From Flavobacterium sp. SLB02 (GTDB lineage: Bacteria; Bacteroidota; Bacteroidia; Flavobacteriales; Flavobacteriaceae), in assembly GCF_009664855.1 (NCBI RefSeq), contig NZ_CP045928.1, positions 3,761,186-3,825,185 of the forward strand: a stretch of 64,000 bases of DNA, given 5' to 3'. Below the pieces are notes generated by a model. It was not told the DNA's origin. It worked only from the letters and a program-made list of their open reading frames with translations, and made no database searches. The position numbers were made by a program, and so were the translations under genes. Of this stretch, positions 38,641-46,785 are shown in pieces (within the stretch, counting starts at the first letter, position 1; each line of letters begins with the position of its first letter).

Positions 38641-39587
38641 TTTATATCAATTTTATAAAAATCCTGATTGTAAACGCTACAACCTAATTCTTCTTTTTGT
38701 TTTAAAAGTCCGGAATGATAGCCGCTTTCATTCTCTTCATTTACAATTCCCATATCAAAAAAGCGTTTGCCTTTTCCTTTGTACTTTTCGATCAAATTAA
38801 TGAATAAAAAATCAAGTGCTCTTACTCCCTCTCCTTTTTTTGATGTGGCCCCGTATTGCGATTTTATAACATTTTCGGTTTCAAAAATCGTAATTCCGGC
38901 AATGATTTCATCGTTTCGATAAACAGAATATTGCCTGATATTTTCGGGGAATTTCTGTTTCAAAAGTAAGATTTCTTCTTTTGAATGAACTGGTTTTACA
39001 TTGAATTTCTCCAATAATCTCGGCGCTAAAATTTCATCCCAAAAAGGATTAAAATCTTCTTCTTCAATTATATCCAAATCAAGATCTTCAATTCTTCTAA
39101 AATGTTTCAGCTTACTTTTAGAAATTTGCAAAGGCAATTCAAGATTAACAGCCAGATTCATTTCTTTTCGCTCTATCACTGCTCCTCTTTTAAACAAGAA
39201 AAAGTCAACTTCGTTATTGCCTTCAGGAAAATAAAAGTTTGGAATGGGTTTGTAATAAAAGGTATCAAATGCATTCTCTTTCAAAAAAAGTAAAACGGCG
39301 TCTAAAACAGCTTCTACTTTTTCACCTTTCAATTTACTGGCATATACCAATCCGCCGTAGGTAAGTCCCTGATGCGAATAAACAGAATTTCCAACTTTAT
39401 TGGCAGGCAAAATACTTATGAGCTTTTCATCCTGATAAACCAAAAGCGAAAAATCTTCAAAACGATCTTTATGATATTCCATAAAATCACGATGAAATAA
39501 AAATGTAGCGTTTTTGGCCTGAGCAATAAACTCATTCCAGATTTTACAATCGCTCTGATCGTATTTTTTTACGGTATATTTTGTCAT
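38637..39587 (-). CDS. FemAB/GNAT-like acyltransferase
   Basis: A 316-residue protein resembling the GNAT fold of FemAB-like proteins: FLFHRDFMEYHKDRFEDFSL, YGGLVYASKLKGEKV, YGATSKKGEGVRALDFLFI and the C-terminal FDMGIVNEENES. It overlaps the FdtB-type gene by 4 bp, so it is in the same operon. The usual FdtC/QdtC acetyltransferase (left-handed beta helix) is missing from this block, so this protein may acylate the amino sugar instead. An alternative is peptidoglycan or lipid acylation. The substrate is inferred from context. Confidence 0.72.
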   Translation of the reverse strand: MTKYTVKKYDQSDCKIWNEFIAQAKNATFLFHRDFMEYHKDRFEDFSLLVYQDEKLISILPANKVGNSVYSHQGLTYGGLVYASKLKGEKVEAVLDAVLLFLKENAFDTFYYKPIPNFYFPEGNNEVDFFLFKRGAVIERKEMNLAVNLELPLQISKSKLKHFRRIEDLDLDIIEEEDFNPFWDEILAPRLLEKFNVKPVHSKEEILLLKQKFPENIRQYSVYRNDEIIAGITIFETENVIKSQYGATSKKGEGVRALDFLFINLIEKYKGKGKRFFDMGIVNEENESGYHSGLLKQKEELGCSVYNQDFYKIDIK

Positions 39588-39599
39588 TTATTATGGTTG

Positions 39600-39716
39600 C
39601 TTTTTTTGCCACGAATCGCACGAATTTACACTAATTTTTCTCTGCATAAAATACAAAAAAAATATGCGCACATTTTTTGCAGTGGACATGATTCGTGAAA
39701 TTGGTAGCAAATAAAT
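39600..39716. repeat. Degenerate GCCACGAAT hairpin remnant
   Basis: The gap between the TRIC gene and the acyltransferase gene holds GCCACGAATCGCACGAATTT near 39609 and partly complementary GATTCGTGAAATTGGTAGC near 39691-39709. It is a decayed member of the GCCAC-type hairpin repeats seen elsewhere in the window. Confidence 0.45.
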
Positions 39717-39717
39717 C

Positions 39718-40320
39718 TTATTTGTGGTCAAATGCCGGTAAATACCATTTGAATTTTACCGCCAGTAATCGAGCAGTAATAATGACAACCGAGGTAACTA
39801 AATACAAAACGTCATCTTCAAGATTGAGTTTTTTTAGCGCAAAAAATACAATTCCTCCAAAAATACAAATCGTAGCATAAATCTCCCTTCTAAAGATCGT
39901 TGGGATCTCGGTACACAAAATATCACGGGTTACACCGCCAAAACAAGCCGTCATGGTGCCCAAAGCAATACAAATTACCGGATGCAAACCCGTCATGATA
40001 CCTCTCTCAAGGCCTATTAAAGTAAAAACACCTAACCCAATTGTATCAAACAAAAACAAAGAAGTTCTTAATTTGTCAAACTTTTTTCTAAAGAGAATTG
40101 CCAATCCAAAACCTAAAATAATAACATAAACATATTTTAAATCCTGCATCCAGCCCACCGGAGTTCTGCCTATTAAAACATCACGAAGCGTTCCGCCACC
40201 CACCGCCGTTACAAAAGCAATGATAAAAACACCAAACGGATCTAGTTTTTTGTGCATTGCCGTTAATGCGCCGGACATTGCAAAAGCCATTGTACCAATA
40301 AGGTCTAATAAATGAAACAT
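39718..40320 (-). CDS. TRIC-family (YicG-like, UPF0126) cation channel
   Basis: A 200-residue inner-membrane protein with about seven hydrophobic segments and duplicated halves, each with a glycine-rich GGGTLRD or GGVTRDI motif: AFVTAVGGGTLRDVLIGRTP and ACFGGVTRDILCTEIP. These are the hallmarks of prokaryotic trimeric intracellular cation channels. Function is presumably K+ or monovalent cation conductance. It is monocistronic, flanked by short repeats; a CAAAGGT-type tandem tract sits just upstream of the start. Confidence 0.92.
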   Translation of the reverse strand: MFHLLDLIGTMAFAMSGALTAMHKKLDPFGVFIIAFVTAVGGGTLRDVLIGRTPVGWMQDLKYVYVIILGFGLAILFRKKFDKLRTSLFLFDTIGLGVFTLIGLERGIMTGLHPVICIALGTMTACFGGVTRDILCTEIPTIFRREIYATICIFGGIVFFALKKLNLEDDVLYLVTSVVIITARLLAVKFKWYLPAFDHK

Positions 40321-40332
40321 TTTATTTTTTTT

Positions 40333-40370
40333 AGGTGCAAAGGTACAAAGGTGCGAAGGTACAAAGACTC
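40333..40370. repeat. CAAAGGT-type degenerate tandem repeat
   Basis: GGTGCAAAGGTACAAAGGTG followed by CGAAGGTACAAAGACTC: 10- to 11-bp imperfect units containing CAAAG. Complementary phrases (CCTTTGTAAC type) recur at 52215-52310 and 63331-63378. Confidence 0.6.
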
Positions 40371-40386
40371 AAAAAAGCCAATTATT

Positions 40387-40815
40387 TTAATTTATTTTGT
40401 AACTTTTTTCTTTAATTTTTATTTCTGCCTGAGGATTAATTTTTTCAATAGCTTCGATAAACCTTCTTTTATCTTTTGGTGAAATCAGAACTATATCGAA
40501 TTTATGGTATAAAATTTCAAGCCTGTTAAAAGAAAGCGCAGGAGAACTAATAATATTATAGCTTTCAGAAATTCGTTTAATCTTTTCAATTTCAATTGAT
40601 AAATTATAAAAAACCCCGCATTTTATGACTAATTTTTTATTTTCGATTATATAAAAGGTCGTCGAAAACATATAGGCAATAAAAATCACTACCAAAAGTA
40701 TAAAGGAAAAACTAATCCAGTTTTGATCATAAGCTGATCTTACAAGGATTCCTCCAAAAACTAAAACCAAAAAAAGTATAAGCCACAGGTCAATTTTAGA
40801 TTCAAATTTTTCCAT
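40387..40815 (-). CDS. PH-domain (bPH2-like) membrane protein
   Basis: A 142-residue protein: two hydrophobic segments (about 13-27 and 36-52), then a small bacterial PH-like domain beginning TTFYIIENKKLVIKCGVFYN and running to VLISPKDKRRFIEAIEKINP. This matches the short DUF304/bPH2 family. Function unknown. It is 7 bp downstream of the exported gene at 40823, so probably co-transcribed. Confidence 0.75.
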   Translation of the reverse strand: MEKFESKIDLWLILFLVLVFGGILVRSAYDQNWISFSFILLVVIFIAYMFSTTFYIIENKKLVIKCGVFYNLSIEIEKIKRISESYNIISSPALSFNRLEILYHKFDIVLISPKDKRRFIEAIEKINPQAEIKIKEKSYKIN

Positions 40816-40822
40816 TTACTGC

Positions 40823-41665
40823 TTATTTTTTTACATAAATTGGACTTCTTTTCAGCAAATAAGTAATAGAATCCATCCAGCTGTCTTTGATATTCAGGAA
40901 CGGTTTACGACTTTGCGAGTAAATTTTTGTGCCGTTTTTGTACATGTCAAAATAAACCATGTAATTGTAATAAGTAAGATTACTGGCATTGGTAGTCGAT
41001 ACATCGCTCGTTTTTACCTTCTTGTTATTATCGCTCACTTTGGCGCTTCCGCTGCTGTAAGTCGAAGCCGTTGAGCCTTCGGTAAGGGTAAACGAAACTT
41101 TTGCGGCAATAATATTATCCACTCCCAGAATTTTTTGAAGATCTTCTATTGGGGTTTCATCAATATTTTTATAATCAATTCCGGCCTTATGCAGCAAACT
41201 ATTTGTAACCCTTAAATCCTGAACCGTCAACGGAAAAAGATTCGCAGATTTGTCCAGCAATTTGTTATAAAGGTCATTTTGAGCAAATTTTGCCATTTCC
41301 CCAGACTCTTCCATAGTACCTGAATTCACATACGGAACCGGCAGTACAGCAATTGTATTGGGTTTCATTTCTGAAGAAGTAACCTGCACCGAATTACCAG
41401 ATGGCGCATTATTCTCAGAAACATCAAAAGTTTGCGAACGCCCGCTGGCAAAATCAATTCTCGCAATTTGCGATACATCAAGCGAAATTTGCATTGTTTC
41501 TCCCGGCAACGAATATTCAACCGTTTTATCAGACATTTTTGCAATCGTACATTCAATAATCTGATAATCTCGTTTTATTATTTTATCGAGCTTTTTCACG
41601 CCCTGAGCAAAAGAAAAAACAGTAATAAACATCAATATTGCGGTAATGATTTGTTTAGATTTCAT
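40823..41665 (-). CDS. Exported protein with CsgG/TolB-like domain
   Basis: A 280-residue protein with a signal peptide (about 1-20, ending FSFAQ). Residues about 105-195 (TIAVLPVPYVNSG, then LYNKLLDKSANLF, then LQKILGVDNIIAAKVSFT) resemble the CsgG/TolB-N fold of periplasmic or outer-membrane lipoproteins that sense or assemble envelope structures. A Ser/Thr-rich linker follows. The N-terminal part is a beta-rich segment with no family I recognise. It lacks the lipobox cysteine of true CsgG. Function unknown; pairs with the PH-domain gene. Confidence 0.6.
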   Translation of the reverse strand: MKSKQIITAILMFITVFSFAQGVKKLDKIIKRDYQIIECTIAKMSDKTVEYSLPGETMQISLDVSQIARIDFASGRSQTFDVSENNAPSGNSVQVTSSEMKPNTIAVLPVPYVNSGTMEESGEMAKFAQNDLYNKLLDKSANLFPLTVQDLRVTNSLLHKAGIDYKNIDETPIEDLQKILGVDNIIAAKVSFTLTEGSTASTYSSGSAKVSDNNKKVKTSDVSTTNASNLTYYNYMVYFDMYKNGTKIYSQSRKPFLNIKDSWMDSITYLLKRSPIYVKK

Positions 41666-42022
41666 GGTATTTAAATTTAATTTTCTTACTACTAAATTTT
41701 TCAGCTTCTCTTTTATAAAAAAAAGGCTTGTTAAATTTATAAAATTAAATTAAAAATAAAGTCATGAAATCATCTTATTTCACTCGTAAATGATTTTTTT
41801 TAGGAGCTATTCCCGCACCCGAGCCTGAAAGTGAGAACTGGCGAAGCAATCCGTTTCAAACGAAGTTCATTGAACTCCGAAATAAAATAAAATAAAATTA
41901 AGTGAAGTAATCTTTAGCTTTTTAAAGGAAAAAGCTAAAAGATTTCCACTACTATCGGGACTAGGATATAGTTTTTATAAGAAACAGCAAAAAACACAGA
42001 ATATTTCTGACGTAAAACACCT
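41666..42022. other. Intergenic region with structured element copy B
   Basis: 357 bp without a supported ORF. It is occupied mostly by structured element copy B (41803-41965, minus strand). The rest is A/T-rich; the upstream end holds the promoter of the exported gene. Confidence 0.75.
41803..41965 (-). repeat. Structured intergenic element, copy B
   Basis: On the minus strand this reads CCTAGTCCCGATAGTAGTGG, AAATC, then a perfect 11-bp stem (41929-41939 with 41913-41923, TTTAGCTTTTT / AAAAAGCTAAA) with a 5-nt loop, then AGATTACTTC, about 90 bp of insert, then GCGGGAATAGCTCCTA. The flanks match copy A at 7415-7490 (GATAGCAGCGG and TAGCTCCTA), while the stem sequence is entirely different. 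Outer segments TCCCG and CGGGA can pair. The ~90-bp insert between the hairpin and the 3' flank is absent from copy A. Confidence 0.72.
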
Positions 42023-42766
42023 TTACATATTCTGGGTGTAGAAATTGTAATCTTTCAAAATAACCCTCAAAAAATCGCTGCTGTTACCGGATTGGTTTTT
42101 AATTCCTGTTACACTTTCGATCTTAGCGACCAATTTGTAAATAACTTCATGATCATTTCGGGCTTCGGCGTTCTTAAAAGTCTCCTTAATGATACGCATA
42201 TCATTGTCAGACAATTTAATAACCAAAGGATAAGTAGGAACGTAAGCCTCGCCTATTTCCTCAAGAATGGTATGACTAATGTCTATTTTATTTTTTAAAG
42301 TAATAACGGCAGTTCCCGCCACCATATCACCCAATCGTTGGGCTTTTTTACTCGACACCACACTTACTATAGCCACAATGCCATACAAAAGTGTAATATC
42401 AACTAACCTAAAAAACCAGCGCATTAAGTAGTCTCCAAATCCTGCCTGATAGCCATCAATTTTAACCACTTTTATTTTTACTAGTTTTTTCCCGATAGTC
42501 TGACCTTCAAAAATACTTTCTAAAGTGAGCGAATAAATAAAAAACGGAAAATAAAGAATTAAAACAATCGAAATTTTCGACCAATTGTCTAATCTATCGA
42601 ATAATTTACCGAGATTTAACCAATAAAAAAATACAAGAGAAACCACGGTTATATAGGCCAGTTTAATAGCCAAATCGATGAAATAAGAACCTATTCGCTC
42701 GCCTGGTGAAGCGGCAATGAAATTTATTTTAACATTTTGGGTTGTATTAATAGATAATTCTGACAT
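42023..42766 (-). CDS. RDD-family membrane protein
   Basis: A 247-residue protein whose N-terminal ~150 residues form the RDD domain: PGERIGSYFIDLAIKLAYIT, then FEGQTIGKKLVKIKVVKIDG and DYLMRWFFRLVD, with three or four hydrophobic segments. The C-terminal ~95 residues are soluble. It is divergent from the SpoIIM-like gene with only 20 bp between start codons. RDD, SpoIIM-like, DUF4129, MoxR and DUF58 genes recur together in Bacteroidota and other phyla. Function unknown; the cluster suggests envelope work. Confidence 0.88.
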   Translation of the reverse strand: MSELSINTTQNVKINFIAASPGERIGSYFIDLAIKLAYITVVSLVFFYWLNLGKLFDRLDNWSKISIVLILYFPFFIYSLTLESIFEGQTIGKKLVKIKVVKIDGYQAGFGDYLMRWFFRLVDITLLYGIVAIVSVVSSKKAQRLGDMVAGTAVITLKNKIDISHTILEEIGEAYVPTYPLVIKLSDNDMRIIKETFKNAEARNDHEVIYKLVAKIESVTGIKNQSGNSSDFLRVILKDYNFYTQNM

Positions 42767-42786
42767 ATTTTATATTTTAGCCTACA

Positions 42787-43752
42787 ATGAGAGAAGTTGC
42801 CTTCATAAAACAAAATAAAGAAAAATGGCTGGAGTTTGAGCTCGCTATTTTTGGTAAAGCTAAAAAAAATCCTGATGAGTTAGCTAATTTGTACATTCAA
42901 ATGATGAATGACTTGTCGTATGCGCAAACCTATTACCCAAAAAGTAAGACAGTTGTGTATCTCAATCACCTCGCCTCACAGATTTATCAAAAAATTTACA
43001 AAACCAAAAGAACCGAAAAAAACAGATTCCTTGAATTTTTTAAAACCGAGGTTCCTTTACTGCTTTACGAATACAGGAGATATCTTTTGTATGCCTTTAT
43101 TTTATTTTTTGTCACCGTTGCCATGGGCGTCGTTTCGGCTAGATACGATCAAAACTTTGTTCGCTTAATTCTAGGCGACTATTATGTAAACATGACTCTT
43201 GACAACATCAAAAAAGGAAATCCAATGGCGGTTTACGGCTCCGGAAGCAACTGGGGAAGTTTTATAGGTATTACCCTGAACAACCTTTATGTAGGGGCGA
43301 GATGTTACATTTACGGCATATTTGGCGGTTTGGGAACATTTTATATTTTTCTTCAAAACTCATTGATGTTAGGATCATTTCAGTACTTTTTCTACGATCA
43401 GGGTGTTTTCTGGAAAAGTGTTCGCGGTATCTGGATTCACGGTTCTATGGAGATTTTCGCCATCGTAATCGAAAGTGCGGCCGGATTTATTCTGGGCGCT
43501 TCGATCCTGTTTCCTAAAACTTTCTCGAGATTAAATTCACTTAAAATAGGATTCAAAAACAGTTTCAAAATATTCCTGAGCACCTTTCCTTTTACCATAA
43601 GCGCCGGATTTCTCGAAGGTTTTATAACCCGATATTCGATCGATATGCCCAATTGGCTCAGTAGTTTTATCATCTTATTTACATTAGCAATCATCTCATT
43701 TTATTATTTGGTTTATCCTTTCATTGTTCACAAAAAAACAACTTCATTATAA
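42787..43752 (+). CDS. SpoIIM-like (stage II sporulation protein M) membrane protein
   Basis: A 321-residue protein with an N-terminal soluble segment and a membrane half. GNPMAVYGSGSNWGSFIGITLNN and GVFWKSVRGIWIHGSMEIFA carry the DUF95/SpoIIM signature, including the HGxxE motif. The organism does not sporulate as far as can be seen; the family is a general membrane protein found with MoxR and RDD genes. It starts the forward operon and overlaps the next gene by 1 bp (TAATG). Confidence 0.88.
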   Translation: MREVAFIKQNKEKWLEFELAIFGKAKKNPDELANLYIQMMNDLSYAQTYYPKSKTVVYLNHLASQIYQKIYKTKRTEKNRFLEFFKTEVPLLLYEYRRYLLYAFILFFVTVAMGVVSARYDQNFVRLILGDYYVNMTLDNIKKGNPMAVYGSGSNWGSFIGITLNNLYVGARCYIYGIFGGLGTFYIFLQNSLMLGSFQYFFYDQGVFWKSVRGIWIHGSMEIFAIVIESAAGFILGASILFPKTFSRLNSLKIGFKNSFKIFLSTFPFTISAGFLEGFITRYSIDMPNWLSSFIILFTLAIISFYYLVYPFIVHKKTTSL

Positions 43753-44699
43753 TGTTTGAACTTTACAAAAAAAGACAACTCGGCGACTATATAGTAGATT
43801 CGTTTACCTTCTTTAAAAATTTTGGCAAACACTTTTTTAAGATTTTTTTCGCCATAAACGTTGGTATGCTGCTCATTATGGGGGCGTTAATGTATTTATT
43901 TTTAGAAACTAATTTTAAGTCTCTGGCAGGTAATAATTTAGAAAAAACTACTCCCGATGAACTTTTCAATTACTTTGACAGTTATCCTCTTCTTGGAGGA
44001 TTTGCCATACTCTTTTTAGTGGTAATTATATTTTTATCCCTTTTTAATTCCTCCTATCCAATTTTATATTTAAAATTAATAGCCGAAAAAAATACCAACG
44101 ATTTTACCACACAGGATATATTAGCCGGCTTTAGAAAAAGCCTTTGGAAAATAATTAAGTTCGGTCTGGGCGTTGTATTCATTATATTTCCAATTTTATT
44201 TATCCTTATAATCGCTTTATTTTTTCTCTGCTTTGTCTTAGTAGGCATACCATTATTAATAGTGGCAATACCTACTTTATTTACCTGGGTAAATTTGAGT
44301 TTTTATACCTATTTAACGGAGGATAAAAGCTTTTTTGAATCTTTAAACCATGCACATCTTTTGCTAAAAGAAGATTTCTGGTCTACAATTGGGGCCAGTT
44401 TTATCGTCATGATTATGCTTCAGATGGTACAGGCATCCATCACTATGTTTTTTTATTTTGTTGGAATATTTGCCTTTATTTTCTTTGCAATAGCCAATCC
44501 TGATTTCGATAAAATGCCTTTTGAACCTTCGCCCATTTTTTTAATCCTGATTACTGTAGCATTTGTTTTAATTATGGCATTGAGTAACATTTTTAGTAAC
44601 GTTTTGGTAATCAATCAGGGAATTATCTATTATAGTTTGGGAGCAGAAGATAGAATTTCGGCAACTGAAATTGAATCAATTGGAAGCAATAATGAATAA
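43752..44699 (+). CDS. Polytopic membrane protein in the MoxR cluster
   Basis: A 315-residue integral membrane protein with about six hydrophobic segments (about 35-55, 80-100, 140-190, 220-250, 265-290). I recognise no motif beyond a distant similarity in layout to glycerophosphodiester phosphodiesterase membrane domains. It starts on the stop codon of the SpoIIM-like gene and overlaps the DUF4129 gene by 8 bp, so it is certainly part of the operon. Function unknown. Confidence 0.85.
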   Translation: MFELYKKRQLGDYIVDSFTFFKNFGKHFFKIFFAINVGMLLIMGALMYLFLETNFKSLAGNNLEKTTPDELFNYFDSYPLLGGFAILFLVVIIFLSLFNSSYPILYLKLIAEKNTNDFTTQDILAGFRKSLWKIIKFGLGVVFIIFPILFILIIALFFLCFVLVGIPLLIVAIPTLFTWVNLSFYTYLTEDKSFFESLNHAHLLLKEDFWSTIGASFIVMIMLQMVQASITMFFYFVGIFAFIFFAIANPDFDKMPFEPSPIFLILITVAFVLIMALSNIFSNVLVINQGIIYYSLGAEDRISATEIESIGSNNE

Positions 44700-45465
44700 A
44701 CTCCTCCTCTTTTTATCTTTTCTCTTTTTTTCCGGTATTTCGCATGCCCAGGATTCTTTGGCTAGAGCCGAGCCTCCAAAAATAAGTACCGTAAAATATA
44801 CCGAGAAAGATATTCAAATTGACAGCAGTACTGTAGAAGCCAAAACCTTCTCTAAGAATTTCAAAAAAAAATATACTGATTCTGATTTCGTATACAAACA
44901 AAAAGCTCCTGAAAAAGGTTTATGGCAAAGCTTTATTGAATGGCTTGCCCGTATTTACCGAAGCATTTTTAGCGAGTCAGATACCAAAGCCTCTCTGGAT
45001 TTTGTCACGATCTTTTTAAGAGTAATAGCGGTTTTAATTATTGTTATTGTAATCTACTTAATAGCAAAAGCAGTAATTAATAAAGAAGGTCAATGGATTT
45101 TTGGTAAAAACTCGAATAAAAGAAATGTTTATTACTCTGATATCGAAAAGAATATTCACCTTGTGGATTTCGAAAAATTAATAAAAGAAAGTCTTGAAAC
45201 GGGAGAGAAAAGAATCGCGATTCGTTATTATTATCTATGGCTGCTAAAAGTAATGGCACAAAATCATTATATCGAATGGGATATCGAAAAAACCAATTCT
45301 GATTATTTATACGAACTGCAGCGACCTGCACATAAAGAGGAATTTACCTACTTGTCTTACTTGTATAATTATATCTGGTATGGCGAATTTGCCATTGATG
45401 AAATCTCGTTTATAAAAGCCGAAAACCGATTTAAGAACGCCATAAAAACCTTTAGTAATGGATAA
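44692..45465 (+). CDS. DUF4129-domain membrane protein
   Basis: 257 residues from the ATG at 44692 (MNKLLLFLSFLFFSGISHAQ, a signal peptide); a TTG-led extension to 44671 would precede the signal peptide and is rejected. It has a membrane segment near residues 100-125 (IFLRVIAVLIIVIVIYLIAK) and a C-terminal DUF4129 domain (AIRYYYLWLLKVMAQNHYIEWD, TYLSYLYNYIWYGEFAIDE). DUF4129 proteins are standard partners of MoxR/DUF58 genes. It overlaps both neighbours by 8 bp. Confidence 0.87.
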   Translation: MNKLLLFLSFLFFSGISHAQDSLARAEPPKISTVKYTEKDIQIDSSTVEAKTFSKNFKKKYTDSDFVYKQKAPEKGLWQSFIEWLARIYRSIFSESDTKASLDFVTIFLRVIAVLIIVIVIYLIAKAVINKEGQWIFGKNSNKRNVYYSDIEKNIHLVDFEKLIKESLETGEKRIAIRYYYLWLLKVMAQNHYIEWDIEKTNSDYLYELQRPAHKEEFTYLSYLYNYIWYGEFAIDEISFIKAENRFKNAIKTFSNG

Positions 45466-46660
45466 AAGCATCAAAATTTACATTGCTGTTCTGGTTTTTA
45501 TTTTAACCCTGATTTTAGTAATAGATCGTGACCAGCCAAAACCCATCGATTGGCGACCAACCTATGCTGTCAATGACAAAATCCCCTACGGATTATATGT
45601 TTTTGATAAGGAAATTAATGGATTTTTTAAAAATCATAAAGTAGAAAGAATTCCAAATGTAACGCCATATGAATTTTTAGATTCAAAATATGATGAGGAT
45701 ACGCTGGTAGAAAATTATAAAATAAAAGGAACTTTCATCAATATATCAGAATCCAATACAATTGACGAACAATCAATTAAGGAGATTTTTTATTTTGTCT
45801 CGCACGGAAACAATGCTTTTTTAAGCATGAAGAGTTTCCCTAAATATTTACTAGACACCCTGAAACTGGAAGTTAATTCAGATTATCTCAATGCCAATAC
45901 AACTCAAATATGGCTGGCCAACAAAAAGACTAAAAAATATACTTTTGAACATCAATTACAAGATTATTTTTCTAAAATTGACACCTTAAATACAACCGTT
46001 CTGGGATATCAGGGCACAAAATCAAATCAAAAAAAACACATCAATTATATCAAAGTTCCTTACAGACAAGGCTATTTTTATTTACATACGCAGCCTGTCG
46101 CTTTTACGAACTTTAATTTATTAAAAGCAGATCATTATCAATATGCCGAGAGTGTTTTATCTTATTTACCAAAAGGCGATATTTTCTGGTATACCAAAGG
46201 TCAGAATAATGAAAATATTTCTCAATCGCCCCTGCGTTATATCCTGGCTCAGCCCGGACTAAAATGGGCCTGGTATTTCTTTTTATTCGGAATGTTGATT
46301 TTTATTATTTTTAATGCCAAACGTAAGCAACGTGTGGTGCCTATACTTAAACCTTTGGCCAATTCAACAGTTGATTTCACCAAAACTATAGGCAATTTAT
46401 ATTATCAGGAAGGCGATCACCGCAATATCATCGATAAAAAGATTATTTATTTTTTAGAAAAAATGCGAACCGAATATTTGATCGATACCACAAAACTCGA
46501 CGATACTTTTATTCAAAAATTGCATCACAAAACAGGAAAAAGTGAAACAGATATTCAGGAACTTGTATTTTTGATCAACGAACATCGAAATAGTTATCAC
46601 GGAAGTCTTGAAGAAGATTTAATTAGAATTAATAATGCAATAGAAAAGATTATACATTAG
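45458..46660 (+). CDS. DUF4350-domain membrane protein
   Basis: A 400-residue protein with an N-terminal membrane anchor (IAVLVFILTLILVIDRD) and a DUF4350 domain (NDKIPYGLYVFDKEINGFFK, FYFVSHGNNAFLS, then WYTKGQNNENISQSPLRYIL), and a second membrane segment near residue 265-285 (KWAWYFFLFGMLIFIIFNAK) followed by a cytoplasmic tail. It is the fourth gene of the operon and overlaps the DUF4129 gene by 8 bp. Function unknown. Confidence 0.85.
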   Translation: MDKSIKIYIAVLVFILTLILVIDRDQPKPIDWRPTYAVNDKIPYGLYVFDKEINGFFKNHKVERIPNVTPYEFLDSKYDEDTLVENYKIKGTFINISESNTIDEQSIKEIFYFVSHGNNAFLSMKSFPKYLLDTLKLEVNSDYLNANTTQIWLANKKTKKYTFEHQLQDYFSKIDTLNTTVLGYQGTKSNQKKHINYIKVPYRQGYFYLHTQPVAFTNFNLLKADHYQYAESVLSYLPKGDIFWYTKGQNNENISQSPLRYILAQPGLKWAWYFFLFGMLIFIIFNAKRKQRVVPILKPLANSTVDFTKTIGNLYYQEGDHRNIIDKKIIYFLEKMRTEYLIDTTKLDDTFIQKLHHKTGKSETDIQELVFLINEHRNSYHGSLEEDLIRINNAIEKIIH

Positions 46661-46671
46661 ATAAAAAAAAA

Positions 46672-46759
46672 TTGCCACCGATTAAAAGGATTACACAGAT
46701 TAGAAAAAATTAATCAATTTTAATAAAAAATCCTCTTTAATCTTTTTAATGTGTGGCAA
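46672..46759. repeat. GCCAC-type hairpin repeat inside the MoxR operon
   Basis: TTGCCACCGATTAAAAGGAT (from 46672) is imperfectly complementary to ATCTTTTTAATGTGTGGCAA (to 46759), with an A/T-rich interior. It fills the DUF4350-moxR gap and contains the GTG sometimes read as the moxR start. Confidence 0.75.
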
Positions 46760-46785
46760 AAAACAACCCAGAAAACAGACCAAAC

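Noticed and set aside
43752..44699. Assignment of the polytopic protein to a named transporter family
   Set aside because: Only hydrophobic segments are visible; no motif supports a family name.
46753..46785. GTG start for the MoxR ATPase at 46753
   Set aside because: It lies within the hairpin repeat and adds residues not expected at the family start; the ATG at 46786 is preferred.
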